From NCBI RefSeq assembly GCF_025352015.1, contig NZ_JANXUG010000115.1, positions 1 to 40,871 on the forward strand: a DNA stretch of 40,871 bases. The letters run 5' to 3'. The notes below the pieces were generated by a model that was not told where the DNA came from, did no database searches, and saw only the letters and a list, made by a program, of their open reading frames with translations. Source of the DNA: Flavobacterium sp. (GTDB lineage Bacteria; Bacteroidota; Bacteroidia; Flavobacteriales; Flavobacteriaceae). A program made the position numbers and the translations under genes. Shown here piece by piece: positions 8,365 to 16,953 of this stretch; within the stretch, counting starts at the first letter, position 1; each line of letters begins with the position of its first letter.

Positions 8365-9507
8365 ATGAAGCACTACGATTACATTTTTACGGGTTCGGGT
8401 TTGTCAGCTTTAATGACGGTATACAAAATGCTGCTATCGGGCAAATTTGAAGACAAAACTATTTTACTTATCGATGAAAATTCCAAAAGAAACAATGACC
8501 GAACTTGGTGTTTTTGGGATGACGAAAAATTATTTGACACTTTAGCTTTCGCAAAATGGAACTTCGCTTATTTTAAAAACAAAAGAATTAAAAGAAAACT
8601 AAATTTAAATCCTTATCACTACAAAATGATTAGAGGTTTGGACTTTTATTCGTTGGTTTTTGAAACAATTTCTAAACATACAAACGTTCATTTTAGCACT
8701 CAAAAAGTACTCGATTTTCAAGAATTAACAGATCATTGTATTGTAAAAACAGTGGTTGAAAGTTATACATGTAACCACGTTTTCAATTCTATTTTTTATC
8801 CGAAAGCGTTAGAGAATCAATCCAAATATCCTCTTTTGAAGCAGCATTTTATAGGCTGGTTTATCAAAAGCAAAAAAGCAGTTTTCACGCCAGATTGTGC
8901 CACATTCATGGATTTCTCGGTGGAACAAAAAGGCAATACACGATTTATGTATCTGCTTCCAACTTCAAAAACCGAAGCTTTGATAGAATATACTTTGTTC
9001 TCAAAAGATTTATTATCGACAAGTGGATACGAAACCGAAATTCAGAATTACATCCAAAAACTAGGAATTACCGAATACGAAATTATTGAAAAAGAGCAGG
9101 GAAACATCCCGATGACTTCGTATAAATTTTGGAAACACAACACTAAAAACATTATAAATATTGGCTCTGCTGGTGGTTGGACCAAAGCCAGCACCGGTTA
9201 TACTTTTAAAAACACCATCAAAAAATCAAAAGATTTAGTTCAATTTCTTTTGACGGAAACCGACTTTAGAAAATTTCATAAACAAGACAAATTCTGGTTC
9301 TACGATTTGTTGTTTTTGGATGTTTTGAATCAGAGCAATGAGCTGGGTTCCGAAGTTTTTTCAGCACTTTTTAAAAAAGGAAATCCAACATTAATCTTTA
9401 GATTTCTTGATGAAGAAACCTCGTTTTGGGAGGATTTACAAGTGATTTGGAAATGCCCGAAAGGTCTTTTCATAAAAGCATTAATTAACCGATTTATCCA
9501 ACTTTAA
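8365..9507 (+). CDS. crtY: Lycopene beta-cyclase, CrtY type
   Basis: 380 residues. The N-terminus YDYIFTGSGLSALM carries the dinucleotide-binding GxGxxx fold, followed by LLIDENSKRNNDRTWCFWDD, a strong CrtY/CrtL signature. Near the C-terminus are GNIPMTSYKFW and NIGSAGGWTKASTGYTF, the cyclase signature ending in a FAD-contacting loop. It folds both ends of lycopene into beta-rings to give beta-carotene, the precursor of zeaxanthin in yellow flavobacteria. No phytoene synthase or desaturase lies in the window, so the gene is separated from the rest of the carotenoid set. It starts immediately after the barrel protein stop codon. Confidence 0.92.
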   Translation: MKHYDYIFTGSGLSALMTVYKMLLSGKFEDKTILLIDENSKRNNDRTWCFWDDEKLFDTLAFAKWNFAYFKNKRIKRKLNLNPYHYKMIRGLDFYSLVFETISKHTNVHFSTQKVLDFQELTDHCIVKTVVESYTCNHVFNSIFYPKALENQSKYPLLKQHFIGWFIKSKKAVFTPDCATFMDFSVEQKGNTRFMYLLPTSKTEALIEYTLFSKDLLSTSGYETEIQNYIQKLGITEYEIIEKEQGNIPMTSYKFWKHNTKNIINIGSAGGWTKASTGYTFKNTIKKSKDLVQFLLTETDFRKFHKQDKFWFYDLLFLDVLNQSNELGSEVFSALFKKGNPTLIFRFLDEETSFWEDLQVIWKCPKGLFIKALINRFIQL

Positions 9508-9698
9508 GTGTTTGATAATTTATTTATAATTAAAGTTAACATTATAAATGTTAAAAAAGTCATTTCGAGAAATGCTTCAGTAGTTTGAACTAGAGCTTCA
9601 TTAGTTCTTTGTAAATGAAATAGTAATCTTTTTTTATTTTCAAGATCTGAAATATCTTCAGGATAACAGGGGAAAATATGTCTTACAGTTAGCGACAA
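9504..9698 (-). other. Doubtful 64-codon reading frame inside a 467-base gene-poor gap (9508-9974)
   Basis: The gap after crtY holds one minus-strand frame with only a TTG start and no convincing ribosome-binding site; open reading continues upstream to a stop near 9720 without an ATG. The peptide has a charged middle (DISDLENKKRLLFHLQRTNEAL) and a hydrophobic tail. It may be the decayed end of a lost gene or chance. Its stop overlaps the crtY stop by four bases. The rest of the gap (9720-9900) is AT-rich with no recognisable gene. Confidence 0.2.
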
Positions 9699-9908
9699 TA
9701 ATAAAATTGCTATAGCATATCATTACAATAAATATTGTAAAGTTAATTTCAAATTGTTTTATCTTTGGATGAAATAATAACCAATCCCAAAAAATAATAG
9801 CAAAACTATTTCAATCCTAAATTTATCAAATTCCATTGTATATTTATTTTAAGTATGTAAACATAATAAATCCTTATAATTATCTAAAGCCTTTTTTACA
9901 ATTCTTAT

Positions 9909-9916
9909 TACCTTTG
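9909..9916 (+). promoter_or_regulatory. Candidate -7 box (TACCTTTG) of the bacilliredoxin gene
   Basis: TAccTTTG fits TAnnTTTG, 58 bases before the ATG at 9975. No clear TTG lies 19-21 bases upstream. Confidence 0.45.
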
Positions 9917-9974
9917 TATTTAGATTTGTTTTAATCTAAAATCAAAATTCAACAATATTAAATCATAAATAATT

Positions 9975-10385
9975 ATGTATCCAAAAGAAATGGTATCACC
10001 AATGCGTGCAGAACTTTCACAAGTTGGTTTTCAAGAATTATATACTACCGCTGAAGTAGAAAATGCTATAAAAGCAGAAGGGACAACACTTGTAGTTGTA
10101 AATTCGGTTTGTGGATGCGCTGCAAGAAATGCGCGTCCAGGAGCAAAAATGAGTTTAGAAGGCGTTAAAAAACCAGACCACATCGTAACCGTTTTTGCTG
10201 GAGTAGATAAAGAAGCTGTTGATGCTGCGCGCCAACATATGTTCCCTTTTCCGCCCTCATCTCCTAGCATTGCATTGTTTAAAAACGGTGAATTGGTTCA
10301 CATGTTAGAGCGTCATCACATTGAAGGCAGACCCGCAGAATTGATCGCAGAAAATTTGAAAGAAGCCTACGCAGAATTCTGTTAA
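9975..10385 (+). CDS. BrxA/BrxB family bacilliredoxin
   Basis: 136 residues, a complete thioredoxin-fold protein of the YphP/YqiW family. The active site is VCGCAARNARPG with the CGC motif at C46-G-C48; the PFPPSSPSIALFKNGELVHMLERHHIEGR block is equally typical. These proteins remove bacillithiol from proteins after oxidative or hypochlorite stress, which fits the presence of bacillithiol in many Bacteroidota (the bsh genes are not in this window). It is a single-gene unit with its own -7 box and a strong terminator right behind it. Confidence 0.92.
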   Translation: MYPKEMVSPMRAELSQVGFQELYTTAEVENAIKAEGTTLVVVNSVCGCAARNARPGAKMSLEGVKKPDHIVTVFAGVDKEAVDAARQHMFPFPPSSPSIALFKNGELVHMLERHHIEGRPAELIAENLKEAYAEFC

Positions 10386-10403
10386 CCAGAAAAAATTCAT
10401 TTA

Positions 10404-10440
10404 AAAAAAGTCTTTTAGAAACTCTCTAAAAGACTTTTTT
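10404..10440 (+). terminator. Rho-independent terminator after the bacilliredoxin gene
   Basis: Two perfectly complementary 16-base arms (10404-10419 and 10425-10440) enclose the loop AACTC; the A-run before and the T-run after let it work in both directions. Confidence 0.9.
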
Positions 10441-10480
10441 ATTATCATGACAACACATTTTCAAATCCTCAAATTAATAG

Positions 10481-10488
10481 TATCTTTG
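10481..10488 (+). promoter_or_regulatory. Candidate -7 box (TATCTTTG) of trhO
   Basis: TAtcTTTG followed by C, a full match to the flavobacterial -7 box, 57 bases before the trhO ATG. The -33 region has only a TTTTC around 10458. Confidence 0.5.
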
Positions 10489-10545
10489 CTTTCGAATTCT
10501 CCCATTTAGGGTTCACAACATAGTCCTTACTTAAATGTTTATAGC

Positions 10546-11934
10546 ATGCAACTGTATAACAAATTAAGCGCAGAAGAAAGAGTCAATCTTATACAAGAAG
10601 TTGGCAAAAACCGACTTACCTTGTCTTTCTATGCGTATGCCCACATTGAAAATCCAACAAATTTTAGAAACGATTTATTTATCGGATGGAACAAACTCGA
10701 TGCGCTGGGTCGAATTTATGTAGCCCATGAAGGAATTAATGCTCAAATGAGTGTTCCCGCCGAAAAAATGGAGGCCTTTCGGGAAACGCTACAAGCTTAT
10801 GATTTTATGAAAGACATTCGCCTGAATGTGGCTTTAGAACAAGACAATCTTTCTTTCTTGAAATTAACTATAAAAGTTCGCGGTAAAATTGTAGCCGATG
10901 GTTTAAATGATAAAACCTTTGATGTGACTAACATAGGGACACATTTGAAAGCAAAAGAATTTAACGAAATTTTAGAAAATTCAAATACAATTGTTGTCGA
11001 TTTTCGAAATCATTACGAGAGCGAAATTGGTCATTTTAAAGGAGCAATTACCCCAGATGTGGAGACGTTCAGAGAAAGTTTACCCATTATTAAGGAGCAA
11101 TTAAAAGACCATAAAGAAGATAAAAATATAGTGATGTATTGCACTGGCGGCATTCGTTGCGAAAAAGCTTCGGCCTATTTCAAGCACCAGGGTTTTAAAA
11201 ATGTATTCCAACTCGAAGGAGGCATTATCAATTATGCTAAACAAATTGCGGAAGATGGATTGGAGAGTAAATTTATTGGGAAAAATTTCGTTTTTGACCA
11301 CCGTCTAGGCGAACGAATTACAAACGATATCGTTTCGCAATGCCATCAATGCGCAAAACCTTGCGATAATCACACCAATTGTGAGAATGAGGGTTGCCAC
11401 TTATTATTCATTCAATGTGATGACTGTAAAGCTACCATGGAAAACTGCTGCTCTACAGAATGTCAAGAAATAATTCACATGTCGTTGCTTGACCAAGCAA
11501 AATTAAGAAGCGGTGTAAAAAACGGTAATAAAATTTTCAGAAAAGGAAAATCGGATAAATTAACCTTCAAATATGCAGGCGACAGGAGCGCAAAACTAGA
11601 AAAAGTAGAGCAACCAGTTGACAACGCATTAACTTCATCCGAAAATCGAAAAGACATTCGGCAAAAAACGAAAGTAAAAAAAATAGTTATTGGCAGAACC
11701 GAACATTATTATGTAAAAGCACAAGTTGGCCTTTTTATAATTGAAAATCATTCGATAACTGTTGATGATAAAATCATGATTTCTGGACCAACAACTGGTA
11801 ACCAAGAAATGTTTGTTAAAAGCATGTTTGTTAATGGTTCTGATGGTAATCATGCGGTTCCAGGCGATAAAGTAACTTTGGCTTTACCTTTCCGAATTCG
11901 ATTATCTGATAAAATATTTAAGGTTCTCGAATAA
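10546..11934 (+). CDS. trhO: TrhO-type tRNA uridine-34 hydroxylase (rhodanese family) with extra C-terminal barrel domain
   Basis: 462 residues. About 20-115 is the N-terminal acylphosphatase-like domain; about 135-240 is the rhodanese domain with VDFRNHYESEIGHFKGAI and the active loop CTGGIRC (C199, C204). Then follows the Cys-rich segment CHQCAKPCDNHTNC...CCSTEC (266-305), as in YceA/TrhO enzymes, which hydroxylate U34 of certain tRNAs with O2. The last roughly 85 residues (from KKIVIGRTEHYY, 376 on) are additional: a small beta-barrel resembling the C-terminal domain of U32-family peptidases and translation-factor barrels. The family core is about 330-350 residues, so this is a genuine extension. 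Monocistronic by appearance. Confidence 0.9.
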   Translation: MQLYNKLSAEERVNLIQEVGKNRLTLSFYAYAHIENPTNFRNDLFIGWNKLDALGRIYVAHEGINAQMSVPAEKMEAFRETLQAYDFMKDIRLNVALEQDNLSFLKLTIKVRGKIVADGLNDKTFDVTNIGTHLKAKEFNEILENSNTIVVDFRNHYESEIGHFKGAITPDVETFRESLPIIKEQLKDHKEDKNIVMYCTGGIRCEKASAYFKHQGFKNVFQLEGGIINYAKQIAEDGLESKFIGKNFVFDHRLGERITNDIVSQCHQCAKPCDNHTNCENEGCHLLFIQCDDCKATMENCCSTECQEIIHMSLLDQAKLRSGVKNGNKIFRKGKSDKLTFKYAGDRSAKLEKVEQPVDNALTSSENRKDIRQKTKVKKIVIGRTEHYYVKAQVGLFIIENHSITVDDKIMISGPTTGNQEMFVKSMFVNGSDGNHAVPGDKVTLALPFRIRLSDKIFKVLE

Positions 11935-12019
11935 AATTTATTTAAATCTAAATCCTCCAAGTTTACAGAAAAATTTGAAATTCTAACAATAAAGGGTTTT
12001 GGAATTTGGGATTATTTTA

Positions 12020-12051
12020 TTGGAATTTATTTCTTTAAAATACTATCTTTA
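12020..12051 (+). promoter_or_regulatory. Candidate promoter of the ricT-gldH-PBP operon
   Basis: TTG (12020-12022), a 21-base spacer and TAtcTTTA (12044-12051), one base off TAnnTTTG. The chosen ATG at 12108 follows after about 50 bases. Confidence 0.42.
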
Positions 12052-12107
12052 CCCATTAATCGTTTTATAAACTTAAGTTGCTTTTATGCAACACTATCTA
12101 TATAATT

Positions 12108-13331
12108 ATGGCTTGTCAAAGTTGCTCAACTTCTGATGGTAGCGCACCAAAAGGTTGTAAAAATAATGGGACCTGTGGCACTGATAGCTGCAATAAATTA
12201 ACCGTTTTTGATTGGTTAGCCAACATGAGTTTGCCCAATGGACAGACGCCGTTTGATTGTGTTGAAATCCGTTTTAAAAATGGCAGAAAAGAATTTTATC
12301 GAAACACCGAAAAACTTACTTTAAGCATTGGCGATATAGTAGCTACCGTAGCTTCTCCTGGTCATGATGTTGGAATTGTTACCTTGACTGGAGAACTGGT
12401 AAAAATACAAATGAAGAAAAAAGGAGTAGATCACACTAGTCTCGATGTTGCTAAAATCTACCGAAAAGCATCACAAAGAGACATCGACATTTGGAGCGAT
12501 TCTCGTGATAAAGAAGAGCCAATGAAAGTAAAAGCACGTGAATTAGCTATCATACACAAATTGGAAATGAAAATTTCAGACATCGAGTTTCAAGGCGATG
12601 GTTCCAAAGTAACTTTTTATTACACAGCAAACGATAGAGTCGATTTTAGATTATTGATTAAAGATTTTTCGAGAGTTTTTAATACTAGAATTGAAATGAA
12701 ACAAGTAGGATTGCGGCAAGAAGCTTCGCGTCTTGGTGGCATTGGTTCTTGTGGAAGGGAACTTTGTTGCTCTACTTGGTTAACCGATTTTAGAAGTGTG
12801 AATACATCGGCTGCCCGTTACCAACAATTGTCTTTAAATCCTCAAAAATTGGCCGGGCAATGTGGTAAATTAAAATGCTGTCTAAATTATGAATTGGATA
12901 CTTACATGGATGCTCTAAAAGGTTTTCCTGATTTTGAGACCAAATTAAAAACAGACAAAGGTGATGCTATTTGCCAAAAACAAGATATTTTTAAAGGTCT
13001 GATGTGGTTTGCTTACACTGATAATTTTGCGAATTGGCATGTTTTAAATATTGAGCAAGTCAAAGAAATCATTGCTGAAAATAAACAAAATATTAAAGTA
13101 AGTTCTTTAGAAGATTATGCAGTTGAAACGGTCGCTGAACCAGAAAAAGATTTTAACAATGCGATGGGTCAAGAGAGTTTAACGCGATTTGATCAACCCA
13201 AAAGGAGTAAAAACAAAAGCCGAAACAAAAATAAAATTACCAATCAAAGCCTAAATCAAATTCAAAACCAGAAGCCTAAACCACAAAACAAAAAACCTAT
13301 AATCATTAAAAAGAATGAAAATAAAGAATAG
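12108..13331 (+). CDS. ricT: PSP1 C-terminal domain protein, RicT/YaaT-like
   Basis: 407 residues from MACQSCSTSDG. A Cys-rich N-terminal arm (C3, C6, C17 and more) precedes the PSP1 domain; the signature part is LGGIGSCGRELCCSTWL and GQCGKLKCCLNYE, which in RicT of Bacillus contributes to a RicA-RicF-RicT complex with iron-sulphur clusters that affects RNase Y and mRNA processing. The partners are not visible here. The tail (from about 360) is low-complexity, rich in Lys, Asn and Gln, suggesting RNA contact. The start at 12108 is preferred over a TTG ten codons upstream. It overlaps gldH by 17 bases. In flavobacteria this gene usually accompanies gldH (recalled, not checked). Confidence 0.85.
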   Translation: MACQSCSTSDGSAPKGCKNNGTCGTDSCNKLTVFDWLANMSLPNGQTPFDCVEIRFKNGRKEFYRNTEKLTLSIGDIVATVASPGHDVGIVTLTGELVKIQMKKKGVDHTSLDVAKIYRKASQRDIDIWSDSRDKEEPMKVKARELAIIHKLEMKISDIEFQGDGSKVTFYYTANDRVDFRLLIKDFSRVFNTRIEMKQVGLRQEASRLGGIGSCGRELCCSTWLTDFRSVNTSAARYQQLSLNPQKLAGQCGKLKCCLNYELDTYMDALKGFPDFETKLKTDKGDAICQKQDIFKGLMWFAYTDNFANWHVLNIEQVKEIIAENKQNIKVSSLEDYAVETVAEPEKDFNNAMGQESLTRFDQPKRSKNKSRNKNKITNQSLNQIQNQKPKPQNKKPIIIKKNENKE

Positions 13332-13800
13332 CATCCTTTTTATTTTACTATTGCTTATGGTTATTTCTTGTGATAAACGCAGCATTTTTGACCAATACAA
13401 ATCTGTCGGAAACGCGTGGCATAAAGACAGCATTGTTACTTTTGAGTTACCAAAATTAGACCCAAAAAAGTCTTTCAATATGTATGTAAATGTCAGAGAT
13501 AATGACAATTATCCGTTCAATAACCTGTTTTTAATTGTTTCACTAGAACAACCAAATCATCAGATAAAAGTAGACACATTAGAATATCAAATGACCAATC
13601 CAGATGGCACACTTCTTGGCAATGGCTTTTCGGATATAAAAGAAAATAAGCTTTTTTATAAAAACAAAGTGAATTTTACGCAAAAAGGAATTTATAAAAT
13701 TCACATTAAACAAGCCAACAGACAAACCGGAAAAATTGATGGTGTTTCGTTGCTTCTGGGAATTTCAGATGTTGGTTTTAGAATAGAATCCACCGAATAA
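13315..13800 (+). CDS. gldH: Gliding motility lipoprotein GldH
   Basis: 161 residues. A lipoprotein signal ends in the lipobox LMVISC, so Cys20 would be acylated. The mature part begins DKRSIFDQYKSVGNAWHKDS, followed by the FELPKLDPKKSFNMYVNVRDNDNYPFNNLFLIVS core that I associate with GldH. GldH is required for gliding in Flavobacterium johnsoniae; its exact role in the gliding and type IX secretion machinery is unclear. The gene overlaps the end of the PSP1 gene and is followed four bases later by the class A PBP gene. Confidence 0.9.
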   Translation: MKIKNSILFILLLLMVISCDKRSIFDQYKSVGNAWHKDSIVTFELPKLDPKKSFNMYVNVRDNDNYPFNNLFLIVSLEQPNHQIKVDTLEYQMTNPDGTLLGNGFSDIKENKLFYKNKVNFTQKGIYKIHIKQANRQTGKIDGVSLLLGISDVGFRIESTE

Positions 13801-13804
13801 AATT

Positions 13805-16117
13805 ATGGCACAAAAAAACAATACAACCACTTCGGTTAAAGATAGTAACTATTACAAAAAGAAATTTTGGAAACTATTTTTCTATAGTTTGGGTATCATG
13901 GTTCTTTTTTTCACCTTGACAACATGGGGATTTTTTGGAAGCATGCCTTCATTTGAAGATTTAGAAAATCCAGAATCTAATTTAGCTACCGAAGTTATAT
14001 CGTCTGACGGCGTAACTCTTGGTAAGTTTTATAACGAAAACCGAACGCCAATTAAGTACAATGATTTGCCACAAAGTATAGTAAGAGCATTAGTAGCTAC
14101 TGAAGATGAGCGTTTTTATGAACATTCAGGAATAGATGCTCGAAGAACATTTGGCGCGGCACTAAAATTAGGTTCCAATGGCGGAGCCAGTACACTAACC
14201 CAGCAATTAGCCAAATTACTTTTTCACGGCGAAGGTTCAAAGTTTTTTGTTTATCGAATAATTCAAAAGGTGAAAGAATGGATTATTGCGGTCAAACTTG
14301 AACGTCAATATACAAAAAACGAAATTATTGCCATGTACCTCAACAAGGCCGACTTTGTAAACACCGCGGTAGGAATTCGCTCTGCATCCAAAGTTTATTT
14401 TGGTAAAGAGCCACGAGATTTAACCGTTGATGAATCCGCGATGTTTGTCGGAATGTTGAAAAATCCATCCTATTTTAATCCTTTACGTCGCATGAAAGAA
14501 GTACTTTCCAGACGAAATACCGTTTTAGGCCAAATGGTTAGAAACGGTATTTTAGATAAAGCTACCAAAGATAAATTGGCCAGTCAACCTATTGTTTTGC
14601 ACTTTCATCCGGAAAGTCACAAAGAAGGAGCGGCAACGTATTTCAGAGAATTTCTTCGCGAATACATGAAAAATTGGGCCAAAGAAAATAAAAAATCAGA
14701 CGGTAGTGATTATGATATTTATAGCGATGGCTTAAAAATTTATACCACCATAGATTCTAAAATTCAAGAACATGCAGAAGAAGCTGTTGGTGCGCACATG
14801 AAAAATTTACAGAAAGAGTTTTTTGCACAACAAAAAGATAATAAAAATGCTCCCTTTTTAAATATTACTCCCGAAGAAACCAAACATATCATGGATAAAG
14901 CCATGAAATCATCAGAACGCTGGCGCGTTATGAAAGATTTAGATAAATCTGAAGAAGAAATTATCACCTCATTTAGTGTAAAAACAAAAATGAAAATCTT
15001 TTCGTGGAATGGAGAAATTGATACGTTGTTGTCACCTATGGATTCTATCAGATATTACAAACATTTTCTGCAAACTGGCGTTATGTCTATGGAACCACAA
15101 ACAGGGCACATCAAAGCTTGGGTCGGCGGAATCAATTATAAATATTTTCAATACGACCACGTTGGACAAGGCGCAAGACAAGTTGGTTCTACCTTCAAAC
15201 CGTTTGTGTATGCAACCGCAATTGAGCAATTGGGAATGTCACCTTGCGATTCAATTATCGATTCACCGTTCACAATTCCGGTTGGAAGACATCATGTAAC
15301 GGCTGCTTGGACTCCAAAAAACTCCGACAATAAATACCGTGGCATGGTAACGCTCAAAAAAGCATTGGCAAATTCTATCAATACCATTTCAGCAAAATTG
15401 ATGGATAAAGTAGGTCCAGAGGCTGTAGTGGCTTTAACTAAAAAATTAGGCGTAAAATCAGAGATTCCTGTGCAACCATCTATTGCCCTTGGTGCTGTTG
15501 AAATTACAGTCGAAGATATGGTCGCCGCATACAGCACTTTTGCCAATCAGGGCGTTTATATCAAACCGCAATTTATCAGTAGAATTGAAGATAAAAATGG
15601 TGTGATTCTATACGAACCCGTTCCCGAAACGCACGATGTGTTGAACAAAGACATTGCTTATGCTGTAATTAAACTTTTGGAAGGCGTAACCGAAGAAGGT
15701 TCTGGTGTTCGATTGAGAACGCAAGGCGGTGGAAGTGGCGACAACCGCTGGACGGGTTATCCTTACTCTTTTACAAACCCAATTGCCGGAAAAACAGGAA
15801 CTTCGCAAAATCAATCCGATGGTTGGTTTATTGGGATGGTTCCCAATTTGGTTACGGGTGTTTGGGTAGGTTGTGAGGACCGTTCAGCACGTTTCAAAGG
15901 AATCACTTATGGTCAGGGCGCAACCGCTGCGTTGCCTATTTGGGGCTATATGATGAAAAAATGCTATGCCGATAAAGCCTTGCTCATATCAAAAGATCCG
16001 TTTGAAAGACCTGCAAATCTTTCCATAAAAGTAGATTGTTATGCCCCAAGAAAAGTAGAAGTAGACTCGACTGTAGTCCCAACAGACGAGCAAAACACAG
16101 ATGAATTTGGGTTGTAA
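13805..16117 (+). CDS. mrcA: Class A penicillin-binding protein (PBP1A type)
   Basis: 770 residues: a short cytoplasmic tail, one membrane helix (about 23-45), a glycosyltransferase domain and a transpeptidase domain. The glycosyltransferase Glu is E100 in ATEDERFYEHSGID, with GASTLTQQLAKLLF after it. The transpeptidase has STFK (S462, K465), SIN (S524-N526) and KTG (663-665). It polymerises and cross-links peptidoglycan in the periplasm. An insert of about 80 charged residues between the domains contains many Lys and Glu. It is the last gene of the operon with the PSP1 protein and GldH. Family certain; the symbol is only a class label. Confidence 0.95.
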   Translation: MAQKNNTTTSVKDSNYYKKKFWKLFFYSLGIMVLFFTLTTWGFFGSMPSFEDLENPESNLATEVISSDGVTLGKFYNENRTPIKYNDLPQSIVRALVATEDERFYEHSGIDARRTFGAALKLGSNGGASTLTQQLAKLLFHGEGSKFFVYRIIQKVKEWIIAVKLERQYTKNEIIAMYLNKADFVNTAVGIRSASKVYFGKEPRDLTVDESAMFVGMLKNPSYFNPLRRMKEVLSRRNTVLGQMVRNGILDKATKDKLASQPIVLHFHPESHKEGAATYFREFLREYMKNWAKENKKSDGSDYDIYSDGLKIYTTIDSKIQEHAEEAVGAHMKNLQKEFFAQQKDNKNAPFLNITPEETKHIMDKAMKSSERWRVMKDLDKSEEEIITSFSVKTKMKIFSWNGEIDTLLSPMDSIRYYKHFLQTGVMSMEPQTGHIKAWVGGINYKYFQYDHVGQGARQVGSTFKPFVYATAIEQLGMSPCDSIIDSPFTIPVGRHHVTAAWTPKNSDNKYRGMVTLKKALANSINTISAKLMDKVGPEAVVALTKKLGVKSEIPVQPSIALGAVEITVEDMVAAYSTFANQGVYIKPQFISRIEDKNGVILYEPVPETHDVLNKDIAYAVIKLLEGVTEEGSGVRLRTQGGGSGDNRWTGYPYSFTNPIAGKTGTSQNQSDGWFIGMVPNLVTGVWVGCEDRSARFKGITYGQGATAALPIWGYMMKKCYADKALLISKDPFERPANLSIKVDCYAPRKVEVDSTVVPTDEQNTDEFGL

Positions 16118-16140
16118 AATTTAGGAATTAGTATGAATTT

Positions 16141-16228
16141 TTTTTAGAAGCTATTTCCTGCTGTACGCTGTATCTTTTCCTCGTTAAAAAAACGAGAAAA
16201 AGGATGCCGCTTCCATCAGGGCTAAAAA
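16141..16228. repeat. Structured intergenic element with nested inverted repeats
   Basis: Outer arms TTTTTAG (16141-16147) and CTAAAAA (16222-16228) are perfect complements, and CCTG (16157-16160) pairs with CAGG (16217-16220). Inside, a hairpin has CTCGTT (16180-16185) against AACGAG (16191-16196), extended by the T-rich and A-rich arms to 16172-16205. The sequence GGATGCCGCTTCCATC lies on the right side. It sits between the PBP and CoA-transferase genes. I recall very similar elements between genes in many Flavobacterium genomes, but could not check; no second copy was found in this window. Confidence 0.6.
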
Positions 16229-16249
16229 TATTAGATTAACCAACATATC

Positions 16250-16951
16250 ATGATCAACAAAAAAGTAAACTCCGTTCAAGATGCATTGCAGGGCATTGAA
16301 GATAATATGACCATCATGCTCGGCGGCTTTGGCCTTTGTGGAATTCCCGAAAACAGTATTGCTGAATTAGTAAAAAAAGAAACCACGGGACTAACCTGCA
16401 TTTCAAACAATGCTGGTGTCGATGATTTTGGACTTGGATTGCTTTTACAAAAAAGACAAATAAAAAAAATGATTTCATCTTATGTTGGAGAAAACGCTGA
16501 ATTTGAACGTCAGATGCTTTCGGGAGAGTTAGATGTTGAGTTAACGCCACAAGGAACTTTAGCCGAAAAATGCCGCGCCGCTCAAGCCGGAATTCCCGCA
16601 TTTTTTACACCAGCAGGTTTTGGAACCGAAGTAGCCCAAGGAAAAGAAACTCGTGAATTCAACGGAAAAATGCACATTATGGAGCTTGCCTATAAAGCTG
16701 ATTTTTCAATCGTTAAAGCCTGGAAAGGCGATGAAGCCGGAAATCTTATCTTCAAAGGAACAGCCCGAAACTTTAACGCATGCATGGCTGGTGCAGCAAA
16801 AATTACTATTGCAGAAGTCGAAGAATTATTACCTGTTGGTTCACTTGATCCAAATCACATACACATTCCAGGAATACTAGTTCAAAGAATTTTTAAAGGC
16901 GAAAAATTTGAAAAAAGAATTGAGCAAAGAACCACTAGAAAAAGAGACTAA
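16250..16951 (+). CDS. scoA: 3-oxoacid CoA-transferase subunit A
   Basis: 233 residues, complete. The N-terminus carries [16 protein letters not shown], the glycine-rich CoA-transferase family I signature of the alpha subunit, and later [14 protein letters not shown] and [17 protein letters not shown]. With the next gene it forms the enzyme that moves CoA between succinyl-CoA and acetoacetate (or another 3-oxoacid) for ketone-body or short-chain acid use. Two bases separate its stop from the start of subunit B. No promoter was recognised; the structured element lies just upstream. Confidence 0.94.
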   Translation: MINKKVNSVQDALQGIEDNMTIMLGGFGLCGIPENSIAELVKKETTGLTCISNNAGVDDFGLGLLLQKRQIKKMISSYVGENAEFERQMLSGELDVELTPQGTLAEKCRAAQAGIPAFFTPAGFGTEVAQGKETREFNGKMHIMELAYKADFSIVKAWKGDEAGNLIFKGTARNFNACMAGAAKITIAEVEELLPVGSLDPNHIHIPGILVQRIFKGEKFEKRIEQRTTRKRD

Positions 16952-16953
16952 TC

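Noticed and set aside
13190..13331. Low-complexity Lys/Asn/Gln tail of the PSP1 protein as a frameshift artefact
   Set aside because: The frame is consistent, the overlap with gldH is short, and basic tails are plausible for RNA-associated proteins.
15009..15299. 96-codon plus-strand frame inside the PBP gene
   Set aside because: It lies wholly within the well-supported transpeptidase coding region in another frame, with no family resemblance or start signal.
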